A stretch of 64,000 bases of DNA from Sporolactobacillus shoreae (GTDB taxonomy: Bacteria; Bacillota; Bacilli; Bacillales; Sporolactobacillaceae), in contig NZ_SRJD01000003.1 in NCBI RefSeq assembly GCF_004684935.1, positions 1 through 64,000 of the forward strand, given 5' to 3'. Made by a program: the position numbers and the translations under genes. The notes beneath the pieces are model-generated. The model was not told the DNA's origin. It did not search any database and saw only the letters and a program-made list of their open reading frames with translations. Shown piece after piece: positions 8,227-15,889 of the stretch; the first letter of the stretch is position 1; every line of letters starts with the position of its first letter.

Positions 8227-8850
8227 ATGTTTCGCTATCATCGGGAACTTCCCGAATCTGTTTATTATGACAAACGGCTTGAACCGATTGATGAGAAAAT
8301 CTGCGCGCTTTTGAAGGAACGCAGATCAATCTGCGGAGGAAATCCTGGACGTCCCGGGGAAGCACTCTTGGAAAACTGGTCCAGGAAGTACGGCATTTAT
8401 GAAAACCTGCTAAGCGCATTATTCTCAGAACTCAGAAATGAAGAAGAATTCAAACCGCGTGTTGAACCAAAAGGCTTTCGCAAATTTCTGCCGGTGATGC
8501 AGGGCGTGAAAAAAGAGGATCGCTTCTTTTATGTAACCTATATTCGACAATACGACAATGCGAGCGTGCTCACATTGAATCGCCGCCAACTGGTGAAAGA
8601 ATGGGCTCCTTTCAAACCGGGGATGGAAGACCCTGGCTTTTTGGAACTTGATCTGGGAATCCAGGGGTATGATTGTCGTTCTGACGCGGGATCGGGCAGC
8701 GACGGAGAATTCAACATGGACTTTATCATTTCTCCGGCACTTCCTGATGATTATAAGGAATTGGACTTAACTTTTACAGAGTATGAGCGGTTGCCTGAGA
8801 AAAAAGCGACGGGAAATGTGGTCCTTATTCATCTCAAAAACAGGGAATAA
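8227..8850 (+). CDS. Protein of unknown function (207 aa)
   Basis: I do not recognise this family. The protein is soluble and charged, with no signal peptide or membrane helix. Start ATG 8227 follows GAGAGGTGA at good spacing and gives an N-terminus MFRYHRELPESVYYDKRLEP; the first part (residues about 15-75) looks helical and resembles a chorismate-mutase-like or regulatory helix (DEKICALLKERRSICGGN), but this is weak. The second half is beta-rich (RFFYVTYIRQYDNASVLTL...). It stands alone, divergent from the LytTR operon and upstream of the DedA-like gene. Confidence 0.7.
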   Translation: MFRYHRELPESVYYDKRLEPIDEKICALLKERRSICGGNPGRPGEALLENWSRKYGIYENLLSALFSELRNEEEFKPRVEPKGFRKFLPVMQGVKKEDRFFYVTYIRQYDNASVLTLNRRQLVKEWAPFKPGMEDPGFLELDLGIQGYDCRSDAGSGSDGEFNMDFIISPALPDDYKELDLTFTEYERLPEKKATGNVVLIHLKNRE

Positions 8851-8988
8851 TAAAGAACAGTCTTGATGGTTCAGAGGCTGAAAGACTTATTTCCCGTTTT
8901 GCAGACATTTCCACATCATCTGACACGAAGTTTATTTTGATTTCGTGTTAAAGTTTAATTGTGTGCCATGACCTGGAGGAATTTCTTT

Positions 8989-10299
8989 ATGAGCGGTTTA
9001 GTTCATTTGCTGAATAATTATGGATACATCACGGTTTTCCTATCGCTGATGCTGGAACTGATTCTAATACCCATCCCAAATGAGGCGCTTCTGAGCTACG
9101 TGGGCATCCTGTCGTTCCATGGGAAGATGAATCTTGTTTTTTCCCTTCTTTCTGCAGGGGCGGGAGGAATGGTTGGTGTCACGGTTTCCTATTGGATCGG
9201 ATATAAACTTGGTGCTCCGTTTTTTAGGAAATTTGGCCATTATATCCATATGGGTCCTGAAAAAATGGAAAGGTTGTCAAAGTGGTACGGGCGCTACGGG
9301 AAAGTGCTTCTGATCTTTTCATATTTTGTTCCGGGAATACGTCATGTGGCTAGTATTATTTCAGGAGTGATCCGTCTCCCGTTCCGTTCATTTGCCCTCT
9401 TTTCTTATATTGGCGTGTTTCTCTGGACAGGCACGTTCATTTCACTGGGCTATTTGCTCGGACCGGAGTGGGACAAGTATCAGGGCATCATCAAAAGGTG
9501 GTTGGTGGTCGCCAGCATTATTATTGGCATCTTTGTCCTTGGTTATATCATCTTTAAAGCGAACAGGCAGTATATTAAAGAATCCGCCCTGCTTCTCTTT
9601 CAAGCTGTTTTTAAACGATATAAAAGTTTTGTAAGAATAAAAGTATATATTTTTTTGGTTCTGGTTTCATTTGTCTCTCTTTTTACTTTAATGATCGGAA
9701 TGGTTCAGGATTTCATAAGCGATGAATTTGACTCATTTGACACTGTATCACGGACAATCATTTCCTCGCTCTTTAATTCTAATTGGCGAGAATTGATGAA
9801 TGCATTCCTTATGTTCTCCTCATGGATCCCATGCGCAGTGGTCTCCCTGGTTACCGTCGCTGTCATCCTCATGAATCATACAAACAAATGGCTTGAGATG
9901 CTTTTCTTTGCCATCACACTGAGCGGAAGTTTTCTGTTTTCGGGAGTTGTTCATTGGCTGTTCCGATTTTTACTGAGTGGGAAGTATATCAGCCCGGATT
10001 TTCCCTATGAACCATCCTTTATTTTAATCGTTTTTTATGGCTTTTTTCTGTTGATGCTGATCCGCCATCAGAAAAACTATCTTTTTGGCGCGTTGCTGTT
10101 TTGTCTGTTCCTTGTCTTCTTGCTGACGTATGCTGTCTGTGGCATATATGTCGGCAATGTCAATCCTAGCGATTTAATGGCGGGATACGTTTTCGGAGCA
10201 GTCTGGCTGAGCGGGATGATTCTGTCTCTTGAACTGTTTCGGCTTGTGTCCTTGAGTAAGGAAAACCTTAAAGGCGACTATGTGATTAAATCCGAATAA
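8989..10299 (+). CDS. DedA-family membrane protein fused to a degenerate PAP2-like domain
   Basis: The N-terminal half (residues about 1-190) is a DedA/SNARE-associated domain, with the re-entrant E-x-IPIPNEALL motif and the FSYFVPGIRHVASIISG signature with its conserved Arg. DedA proteins flip polyprenyl phosphates or phospholipids. The C-terminal half (about 210-430) has five or six membrane segments and resembles a PAP2 lipid phosphatase. The acid phosphatase motifs are eroded: NPSDLMAG aligns with the HYPSDVLAG motif but the catalytic His is replaced. Start ATG 8989 has GGAGGA at 8 bp; the ATG at 8959 lacks one. A transport role is more likely than phosphatase activity. Confidence 0.82.
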   Translation: MSGLVHLLNNYGYITVFLSLMLELILIPIPNEALLSYVGILSFHGKMNLVFSLLSAGAGGMVGVTVSYWIGYKLGAPFFRKFGHYIHMGPEKMERLSKWYGRYGKVLLIFSYFVPGIRHVASIISGVIRLPFRSFALFSYIGVFLWTGTFISLGYLLGPEWDKYQGIIKRWLVVASIIIGIFVLGYIIFKANRQYIKESALLLFQAVFKRYKSFVRIKVYIFLVLVSFVSLFTLMIGMVQDFISDEFDSFDTVSRTIISSLFNSNWRELMNAFLMFSSWIPCAVVSLVTVAVILMNHTNKWLEMLFFAITLSGSFLFSGVVHWLFRFLLSGKYISPDFPYEPSFILIVFYGFFLLMLIRHQKNYLFGALLFCLFLVFLLTYAVCGIYVGNVNPSDLMAGYVFGAVWLSGMILSLELFRLVSLSKENLKGDYVIKSE

Positions 10300-10316
10300 G
10301 GAGCGGGGCAAAGACT

Positions 10317-10793
10317 ATGTCAATTTACGATTATACATTTGAAAGACTGACCGGAAATAAATCAGAATCGTTAATAGATTATAAGGGGAAAGTGCTTCTC
10401 ATTGCCAACACAGCCAGTAAATGCGGATTTACGCCTCAATATGAAGGCCTTGAGTCTCTTTATGAGAAATACAAGGATCAGGGCTTTTGTGTTCTGGGGT
10501 TCCCTAGCGACAGCTTTCTCAAACAGGAATTTTCTGAGAGTGAGAAAACAGCAGAGTTCTGTAAAATAAATTACGGCGTCACCTTTCCGCTCTTTAAAAA
10601 AAGCAAAATGAAAGGGAAAGAAATGAATCCTTTATTCAAGGAGCTTCTTGAGATGTCCGGCGCGAAAAAAATTACCTGGAATTTCAACAAATTCCTTGTT
10701 AATCGCCAGGGAGATGCCATCAGTTATTACGGCTCAAGAGTTGAACCCAAAGATCTTGAGAAAGAAATATCAGTTCTTATAAAAACCGATTGA
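10317..10793 (+). CDS. Glutathione peroxidase-family thiol peroxidase
   Basis: A 158-residue GPx-fold peroxidase. The peroxidatic Cys is in NTASKCGFTPQY (about residue 37) and the tetrad Trp/Asn is in ITWNFNKFLV. The usual FPCNQFGxQEPG loop reads FPSDSFLKQEFSE, so the tetrad Gln and the loop Cys are missing; AEFCKINYGVTFP retains another Cys that could resolve. In Bacillota such proteins usually use thioredoxin rather than glutathione. It follows the DedA gene by 17 bp with its own AAGGAGCGGGG, so it may be cotranscribed. Confidence 0.9.
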   Translation: MSIYDYTFERLTGNKSESLIDYKGKVLLIANTASKCGFTPQYEGLESLYEKYKDQGFCVLGFPSDSFLKQEFSESEKTAEFCKINYGVTFPLFKKSKMKGKEMNPLFKELLEMSGAKKITWNFNKFLVNRQGDAISYYGSRVEPKDLEKEISVLIKTD

Positions 10794-10954
10794 GAATCTT
10801 AAGAGATGGTGCATTCATGAAAGTTGTTTTCCGTTCGTTTGTTCTGATAAAATGAACTCATGTTTTCACCGGTTGGTTCGGGTTGGCATTTCATCCGATT
10901 AAGCGGTTACTTTTAGTGTCTTCAATACGAATCAAAAGCAAAGAGGGTGAAAGA

Positions 10955-11908
10955 ATGTTAAAGTACACGATTCTGGGCGCAGGAGCAATGGGTGTACGAT
11001 ATGGGGTTCTGCTCCAGGAAGCGGGCTTCCAGGTAGATTATGTGGATGCTTGGAGTGAGCAGGTTGACGCCATCAAAAAGCAGGGCGGAATATACGTATC
11101 ACGGGACGGCCAGAATCGTCATCTGGTTCCGGTAAACATTTTTACTCCAGAAGATTATGATGGAGATCCGGATGTTTATATTGTCTTCACAAAACAGATG
11201 CTGCTGGCTGACTTTTTGAAACGCAGTGCCCATTTCTTTAAGGAGCATCAGTATGTGGTTACAGGAATGAACGGAATGGGCCACATTGAAAAGCTGAACC
11301 AGTATTTTGACAAGAGTAAGGTGATTGGCGGAACCGCGCTTATTGGAACGGTTTTGAATAAAGCGGGCGATGTTGACTTTATCGGCAAGAAGGGCGCGGG
11401 TTCGATGAACATGGCGAATCAAACCGAGCAGCCGGATGTCACCACGCATCAGATCGTCGAAGATTTCACGAAGGCAAACCTTAATCCGACACTGACTACA
11501 AATTTCCAGGGAACACTGATGGCTAAGGTTATTTTCAATTCTGTAATTAATACTTTATGCACGCTTTTTGAGATTCAAATGGGGCAGTTTATCTCTTATC
11601 CGAATGCAGAAAAGCTGGGGAAACAGCTGATCAATGAGGCCTATGATGTCTGTGAGCGTGCGGGCATCCAGTTGCTCAGCACAAGGCAGGAAGAATGGGA
11701 AACGATCCAGCATGTGAGTGAGGTGACCAACCCTCTCCATTACCCGTCCATGTATCAAGATATGTCCAAAGGCCGGCTGACGGAAGTGGACTATATCAAT
11801 GGTTATATTTATGATCTGGGTAAAAAGTATAATTATGAAGCGTCAACCCATGATTTTTTACGAAATTTAGTCCACCTGGCCGAGCATACAAGGCAGTATA
11901 GAAATTAA
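10955..11908 (+). CDS. panE: 2-dehydropantoate 2-reductase (ketopantoate reductase family)
   Basis: An NADPH-dependent reductase of the PanE/ApbA fold, 317 residues. It begins with the Rossmann motif YTILGAGAMGVRYG. The conserved catalytic Lys lies in MAKVIFNSVINTL and the acidic substrate residue in LTEVDYINGYI, both as in ketopantoate reductases that make pantoate for coenzyme A. Start ATG 10955 is chosen for its GAGGGTGA box; the upstream ATG-like frame from 10883 lacks one. It is a single gene, not next to panBCD, so a paralogous hydroxyacid substrate is possible. A terminator hairpin follows. Confidence 0.82.
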   Translation: MLKYTILGAGAMGVRYGVLLQEAGFQVDYVDAWSEQVDAIKKQGGIYVSRDGQNRHLVPVNIFTPEDYDGDPDVYIVFTKQMLLADFLKRSAHFFKEHQYVVTGMNGMGHIEKLNQYFDKSKVIGGTALIGTVLNKAGDVDFIGKKGAGSMNMANQTEQPDVTTHQIVEDFTKANLNPTLTTNFQGTLMAKVIFNSVINTLCTLFEIQMGQFISYPNAEKLGKQLINEAYDVCERAGIQLLSTRQEEWETIQHVSEVTNPLHYPSMYQDMSKGRLTEVDYINGYIYDLGKKYNYEASTHDFLRNLVHLAEHTRQYRN

Positions 11909-11941
11909 TCGCTCTTTTATTAAAACTTAAGATGAAAAGTT

Positions 11942-11984
11942 AAACAGATCACTTTCTGAAGGAAGCAAAAAGTGATCTGTTTGT
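11942..11984 (+). terminator. Rho-independent terminator after panE-like gene
   Basis: AAACAGATCACTTT pairs with AAAGTGATCTGTTT across a short loop, followed by TTGT. The rest of the gap to hisC (11985-12226) shows only an A/T-rich stretch near 12140-12170 that could hold the hisC promoter. Confidence 0.75.
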
Positions 11985-12226
11985 ATTGATTGGATATTCA
12001 GCCTGGGAGAAACAGCCTGAAATAAAGAGGAAGCGGGGATTCAGTTCGGGACACAATAAAAATGGCTCTTTCTTGATTGATGATTCCTGCGCCTCTTTGC
12101 TAGCCTGTCAGGTTTTATGAAGGTGTCTGTGAAAAATTTAATAAAGAGTATAAAATAAAATAAATGCCGGACGATGTCAAGCCTTAATGTTATTTTAATA
12201 CATGGAATCTATAAACGAGGTGCGTT

Positions 12227-13285
12227 ATGAGTAAATATTGGAATGAACGCGTACATAATCTTGACCCTTATGTCCCAGGGGAACAGCCGAAAGACAGACG
12301 CTACATCAAGTTAAATACCAATGAGAATCCGTATCCTCCTGCGCCAGGCGTGCTTCAGGCAATTAAAGACGCTGCAGATGACCAGTTGCGCCTGTATCCC
12401 GATCCGAATGAGGACGAACTGAGAGCGGCGCTGGCCGCGCACTATAATATACAAAGTGACAATATCTTTGTCGGTAACGGATCGGATGAAGTGCTTGCTT
12501 TCAGCTTTATGACCTTTTTTTCGCCAGACCGTCCGGTCATGTTCGCCGATATTACTTATAGTTTTTATAAAGTGTTTGCCAATCTCTGTGAGCTGCAGCC
12601 AGCGATTATTCCATTAAACGACAACTTTGAGATTCCTGTGGAAGCCTTCTGTGAACAAAGCGGAGGGGCTGTGATTCCTAATCCGAATGCGCCGACTGGG
12701 CGGGAGATACCTGTTCAGGCGATCAGAAAAATTCTGGAGGCGGATCCTGACCGCGTCGTTATCATTGACGAGGCGTACGTGAATTTCGGCGGTGAAACGG
12801 TGATTCCTCTGATTAAGGACTATCCGAACTTATTAGTGGTTCATACGCTTTCCAAGTATAGCGCCCTTGCCGGAATACGAGTCGGTTATGCGTTTGGAGA
12901 CCCGGGACTCATCCAGGGTCTCAATCGGTTGAAAAATTCGATCAACTCGTATACGATTGACCGCCTTGCCCTGGCCGGGGCCAAAGCAGCGATTGAAGAG
13001 GATGATTACTACAGTCAGATGGCGCAGCGCGTGATCCGGACGCGGGAGAATACAGTGAAAAGCCTTGATGAAATGGGCTTTTCCATAATTCCTTCAAGAG
13101 CCAACTTTATTTTCATCACACATCCCGATTATCCGGCCGAAGATCTATTTCACAAACTAAGAACAAGAGGGATTCTCGTTCGCTATTTTAGTCAATCGCG
13201 TATTTCAGATTATTTGCGTGTATCCATAGGCACTGATGAAGAAATGAAGCAGTTTGTTCAAACGATGCGGGAACTGTTAGGTTGA
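12227..13285 (+). CDS. hisC: Histidinol-phosphate aminotransferase
   Basis: A fold-type I PLP aminotransferase of 352 residues with the family opening LDPYVPGEQP, the LNTNENPYPP substrate loop, the PLP-binding Asp/Tyr segment VVIIDEAYVNF and the Schiff-base Lys in HTLSKYSALAGIRVGYAFG. It transaminates imidazole acetol-phosphate in histidine synthesis and in Bacillota often serves aromatic amino acids as well. It stands alone here, away from a his operon, so a Tyr/Phe aminotransferase role is possible alongside the aro cluster 33 kb away. Start ATG 12227 follows CGAGGTG. Confidence 0.9.
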   Translation: MSKYWNERVHNLDPYVPGEQPKDRRYIKLNTNENPYPPAPGVLQAIKDAADDQLRLYPDPNEDELRAALAAHYNIQSDNIFVGNGSDEVLAFSFMTFFSPDRPVMFADITYSFYKVFANLCELQPAIIPLNDNFEIPVEAFCEQSGGAVIPNPNAPTGREIPVQAIRKILEADPDRVVIIDEAYVNFGGETVIPLIKDYPNLLVVHTLSKYSALAGIRVGYAFGDPGLIQGLNRLKNSINSYTIDRLALAGAKAAIEEDDYYSQMAQRVIRTRENTVKSLDEMGFSIIPSRANFIFITHPDYPAEDLFHKLRTRGILVRYFSQSRISDYLRVSIGTDEEMKQFVQTMRELLG

Positions 13286-13320
13286 AATTCGCTGGCTGAA
13301 ATTCGTGATAAATGAACAGT

Positions 13321-13354
13321 AAAAAATCAGGATGACGGACCATCCTGATTTTTT
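13321..13354. terminator. Bidirectional terminator between hisC and sspI
   Basis: AAAAAATCAGGATG pairs perfectly with CATCCTGATTTTTT around a 6-base loop. Runs of A and T on the two sides let it end transcription of both convergent genes. Confidence 0.88.
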
Positions 13355-13366
13355 CCATAGCGACGG

Positions 13367-13570
13367 TTAAACGCCTTGTTCCAGCCGTGTCAGCATCTGA
13401 TCACGAAACGCGGGATCGGATTTGTTCCAGATGACTTCCATCAGGACACCGAGCCCTGGGAGCATTTTCTCTTCCCCGTTATGGATGGCGTCGACGATCG
13501 TCTCCTGAAGTTCATTTTTCTTGTTGCCGTGTAAGTTGTGCAGCACTGCGCGGCGAATATCCAGATCCAT
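13367..13570 (-). CDS. sspI: Small acid-soluble spore protein SspI
   Basis: A 67-residue protein beginning MDLDIRRAVLHNLHGNKK and ending in a KMLPGLGVLMEVIW core, which I recognise as SspI, a minor SASP packed in the spore core. It sits beside the SpoU-type methylase and pheST exactly as in Bacillus subtilis. Start ATG 13570 has AAAGGGGCGC upstream. A sigma-G-like promoter is visible at 13619-13647. It supports an endospore-forming host. Confidence 0.93.
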   Translation of the reverse strand: MDLDIRRAVLHNLHGNKKNELQETIVDAIHNGEEKMLPGLGVLMEVIWNKSDPAFRDQMLTRLEQGV

Positions 13571-13618
13571 AATTAATTGCGCCCCTTTCTTTAAGCAATC
13601 TATTCAGGCGATATGGTA

Positions 13619-13647
13619 TAGTATGGATTAAAAGCGAATGGTTATGT
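13619..13647 (-). promoter_or_regulatory. Candidate sigma-G promoter of sspI
   Basis: On the minus strand ACATA (13643-13647) is followed after 17 bp by CATACTA (13619-13625), close to the sigma-G pattern of a -35 GHATR-like and -10 CATAMTA. Transcription would begin about 40 bases before the sspI start. sspI is forespore-expressed in B. subtilis. Confidence 0.5.
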
Positions 13648-13674
13648 ACGGCAGAGAATGAAGGGGTTCTTTTT

Positions 13675-14451
13675 TTGAGACGAATGGTATCGATGCAAAA
13701 TGAGAAAGTGAAATTATGGAAAAAGCTGAAAATCAGAAAGTGGCGGGAAAGAGAACAGATGTATCTTCTGGAAGGGCCGCATCTCGTACAGGAGGCGGCA
13801 CTCTCGGCGCGCCATCTGCTGACGGCGGTCCTGATTGATGAGGCCTTCCATCTTCCGGCGGGCTGGCCGCTTGGCGATGTGGAAGTGTATCAGGTCACGC
13901 ATAAAATTTTTACTGAACTGTCACAGACTGAAACACCTCAGGGAATCATCGGCGTTTGCAAAATGGTTCAGCCGGCGATCACTATTCATCGGGGACGCTA
14001 TTTGTTGATTGACGGCGTCCAGGATCCAGGCAATCTTGGCACGCTGATTCGAACAGCGGATGCCTTCGGGCTCGATGCTGTGTTTCTGGGAGGCGGCTGC
14101 GCTGACGGATACAATGGAAAAACACTGCGATCAGCCCAAGGTTCCCATTTTCATCTTCCTGTGCTCCATCGCAATCTTTTTGATGTTGTGGCCGAGATGA
14201 AAAAGAATCATATCACGGTTTTCGGCTCGTCACTTCAGGCGAAAAACATGAGGAAAACAGAGGGTGGTAAAAAGGACTTCGCACTGATTGTCGGCAATGA
14301 AGGCAATGGCGCGCAGCATGAACTGCTTGCAGAAACCGATGAGGAAATTAAAATACCGATGGCCGGCCATGCTGAATCGATGAACGTTGCTGTGGCGGCG
14401 GGGATCCTTTTATACTGGCTGAACGAGGAAGAACTTGCAACTCAGGAATAA
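13675..14451 (+). CDS. ysgA: SpoU/TrmH-family RNA 2'-O-methyltransferase
   Basis: A SPOUT methyltransferase of 258 residues. The N-terminal substrate-binding domain (EREQMYLLEGPHLVQEA) is followed by the SpoU knot domain with the three signatures: LIDGVQDPGNLGTLIRTADAFG, ALIVGNEGNG and IPMAGHAESMNVAVAAGILLY. It methylates a ribose in rRNA or tRNA using SAM; the exact nucleotide is not deducible. The TTG at 13675 is the best start since AAGGGG lies 8 bp ahead, whereas the ATG at 13684 is 17 bp away. The location between sspI and pheS matches B. subtilis ysgA. Confidence 0.88.
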   Translation: MRRMVSMQNEKVKLWKKLKIRKWREREQMYLLEGPHLVQEAALSARHLLTAVLIDEAFHLPAGWPLGDVEVYQVTHKIFTELSQTETPQGIIGVCKMVQPAITIHRGRYLLIDGVQDPGNLGTLIRTADAFGLDAVFLGGGCADGYNGKTLRSAQGSHFHLPVLHRNLFDVVAEMKKNHITVFGSSLQAKNMRKTEGGKKDFALIVGNEGNGAQHELLAETDEEIKIPMAGHAESMNVAVAAGILLYWLNEEELATQE

Positions 14452-14554
14452 AATGCCTATACTAATAGGTACCGATTGGAAAAGTTTGTGCGTAACATAT
14501 ACGTTTATTCATCGAAGATCTTTTCCCGGATATTTTGAACTTTAAGAAAAAGCT

Positions 14555-14795
14555 GAGATGGAGAGCAGTATCTTTATTCCACCGCCCAGGGAGAACGCGT
14601 CACTGACTGAAAGCGCATTTGCGGGACGGGTAAAGTGAATTCACTCTGGAGCTGCCGCTTAAACACTGATGGTTCAGTATATAGAGTGCGCCGGCTGATC
14701 GCCGTTATCCGATTTTGAGTGGGCATTGGTTTATTCATTGTCAACAAGGGTGGTACCGCGACGCTTCGTCCCTTTCATGGGATGGGGCGTTTTTG
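14555..14795 (+). ncRNA. T-box leader (Phe) of pheST
   Basis: A tRNA-sensing leader. Stem I begins near GAGAGCAGTA (14561) and closes with GAGCTGCCGC (about 14650). The specifier codon TTC (Phe) is at 14640-14642, followed by A. The 14-base T-box AGGGTGGTACCGCG is at 14747-14760. A terminator hairpin (GACGCTTCGTCCC with GGGATGGGGCGT, then TTTTT) spans about 14759-14795. Uncharged tRNA-Phe would stabilise the antiterminator and raise pheST expression. Confidence 0.92.
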
Positions 14796-14835
14796 ATTAC
14801 ACGGAAATTAAAGAACAGAAGGGATGAAACAAAAA

Positions 14836-15873
14836 ATGCTGAAGGAAAAGCTGCTGGAATTGCGGGAAAAAGCGCTGGAAAATGTGAAGTCCGCGGACGA
14901 TCTGAAAAAGCTTCAGGACATCCGCGTGAATTTTCTAGGGAAAAAAGGTCCGATTACGGAAGTACTGAAAGGTATGGGCAAGCTGACCAAGGAGGAGCGC
15001 CCTGTCATCGGTCAGCTGGCGAATGATGTCAGAAACGCGATTGGAACCTTGATTGAAGAGAAAAGGGCTGAGATTGAGGCCAGACTGCTCGAAAGGAAAC
15101 TGGAAAGCGAAAAAATTGATGTCACGCTTCCGGGAAGAAAAGTGCAGACGGGCAGTCATCATTTGCTGGCATCAGTCATACGGGAAGTGGAAGACCTCTT
15201 TATCGGACTCGGTTTCTCCGTTGCTGAAGGTCCTGAAGTTGAAGAGGATTACTACAACTTTGAAGCGCTGAACCTTCCGAAAGACCACCCGGCGCGTGAC
15301 ATGCAGGATTCTTTTTATATTACAGAAGATATTCTGATGAGGACGCACACGTCGCCGATGCAGGCGAGAACGCTGGAAGCTCACAAGGGCAAAGGGCCGG
15401 TTAAAATTATTTGTCCCGGAAAGGTTTATCGCCGCGATAATGATGATGCGACACATTCGCATCAGTTTATGCAAATTGAAGGTCTCTGCGTTGACAAGAA
15501 TATCAGGCTGAGCGATCTGAAGGGTGTTCTGACGGTTTTTGCCAAGCATATGTTTGGCGCCGAACGTGAAATCCGCCTGCGGCCAAGCTTCTTCCCTTTC
15601 ACCGAACCGTCCGTCGAAATGGATATCTCCTGTTTCAGATGCGGCGGACATGGATGCTCCGTCTGCAAGGGAACCGGGTGGATTGAAATTCTGGGCGCCG
15701 GCATGGTGCATCCGAATGTGCTGCGTATGTCCGGTTTTGATCCGTCCGTTTATACCGGGTTCGCTTTTGGCATGGGACCGGAACGGATCGCGATGCTCAA
15801 GTACGGCATTGAAGACATCAGGCATTTTTACACGGATGACATCCGTTTCCTGAAACAATTCGATCGGGCATAA
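14836..15873 (+). CDS. pheS: Phenylalanyl-tRNA synthetase alpha subunit
   Basis: The catalytic alpha subunit of the (alpha-beta)2 PheRS. The N-terminal coiled-coil arm is followed by the class II core: motif 1 region ([27 protein letters not shown]), motif 2 ([28 protein letters not shown]) and motif 3 ([18 protein letters not shown]). [29 protein letters not shown] segment is as in Bacillus. I place the start at ATG 14836, aligning MLKEKLLEL with known PheS N-termini; the upstream ATG 14824 abuts GAAGGG and is less likely. It lies behind a Phe T-box and is followed after 16 bp by pheT. Confidence 0.96.
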   Translation: MLKEKLLELREKALENVKSADDLKKLQDIRVNFLGKKGPITEVLKGMGKLTKEERPVIGQLANDVRNAIGTLIEEKRAEIEARLLERKLESEKIDVTLPGRKVQTGSHHLLASVIREVEDLFIGLGFSVAEGPEVEEDYYNFEALNLPKDHPARDMQDSFYITEDILMRTHTSPMQARTLEAHKGKGPVKIICPGKVYRRDNDDATHSHQFMQIEGLCVDKNIRLSDLKGVLTVFAKHMFGAEREIRLRPSFFPFTEPSVEMDISCFRCGGHGCSVCKGTGWIEILGAGMVHPNVLRMSGFDPSVYTGFAFGMGPERIAMLKYGIEDIRHFYTDDIRFLKQFDRA

Positions 15874-15889
15874 GAGAGGGGAAAAAGAT

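Noticed and set aside
8923-8948. Inverted repeat ACACGAA...TTCGTGT upstream of the DedA gene
   Set aside because: Seven-base arms with a 12-base spacer and no T-run; could be an operator but I cannot support a function.
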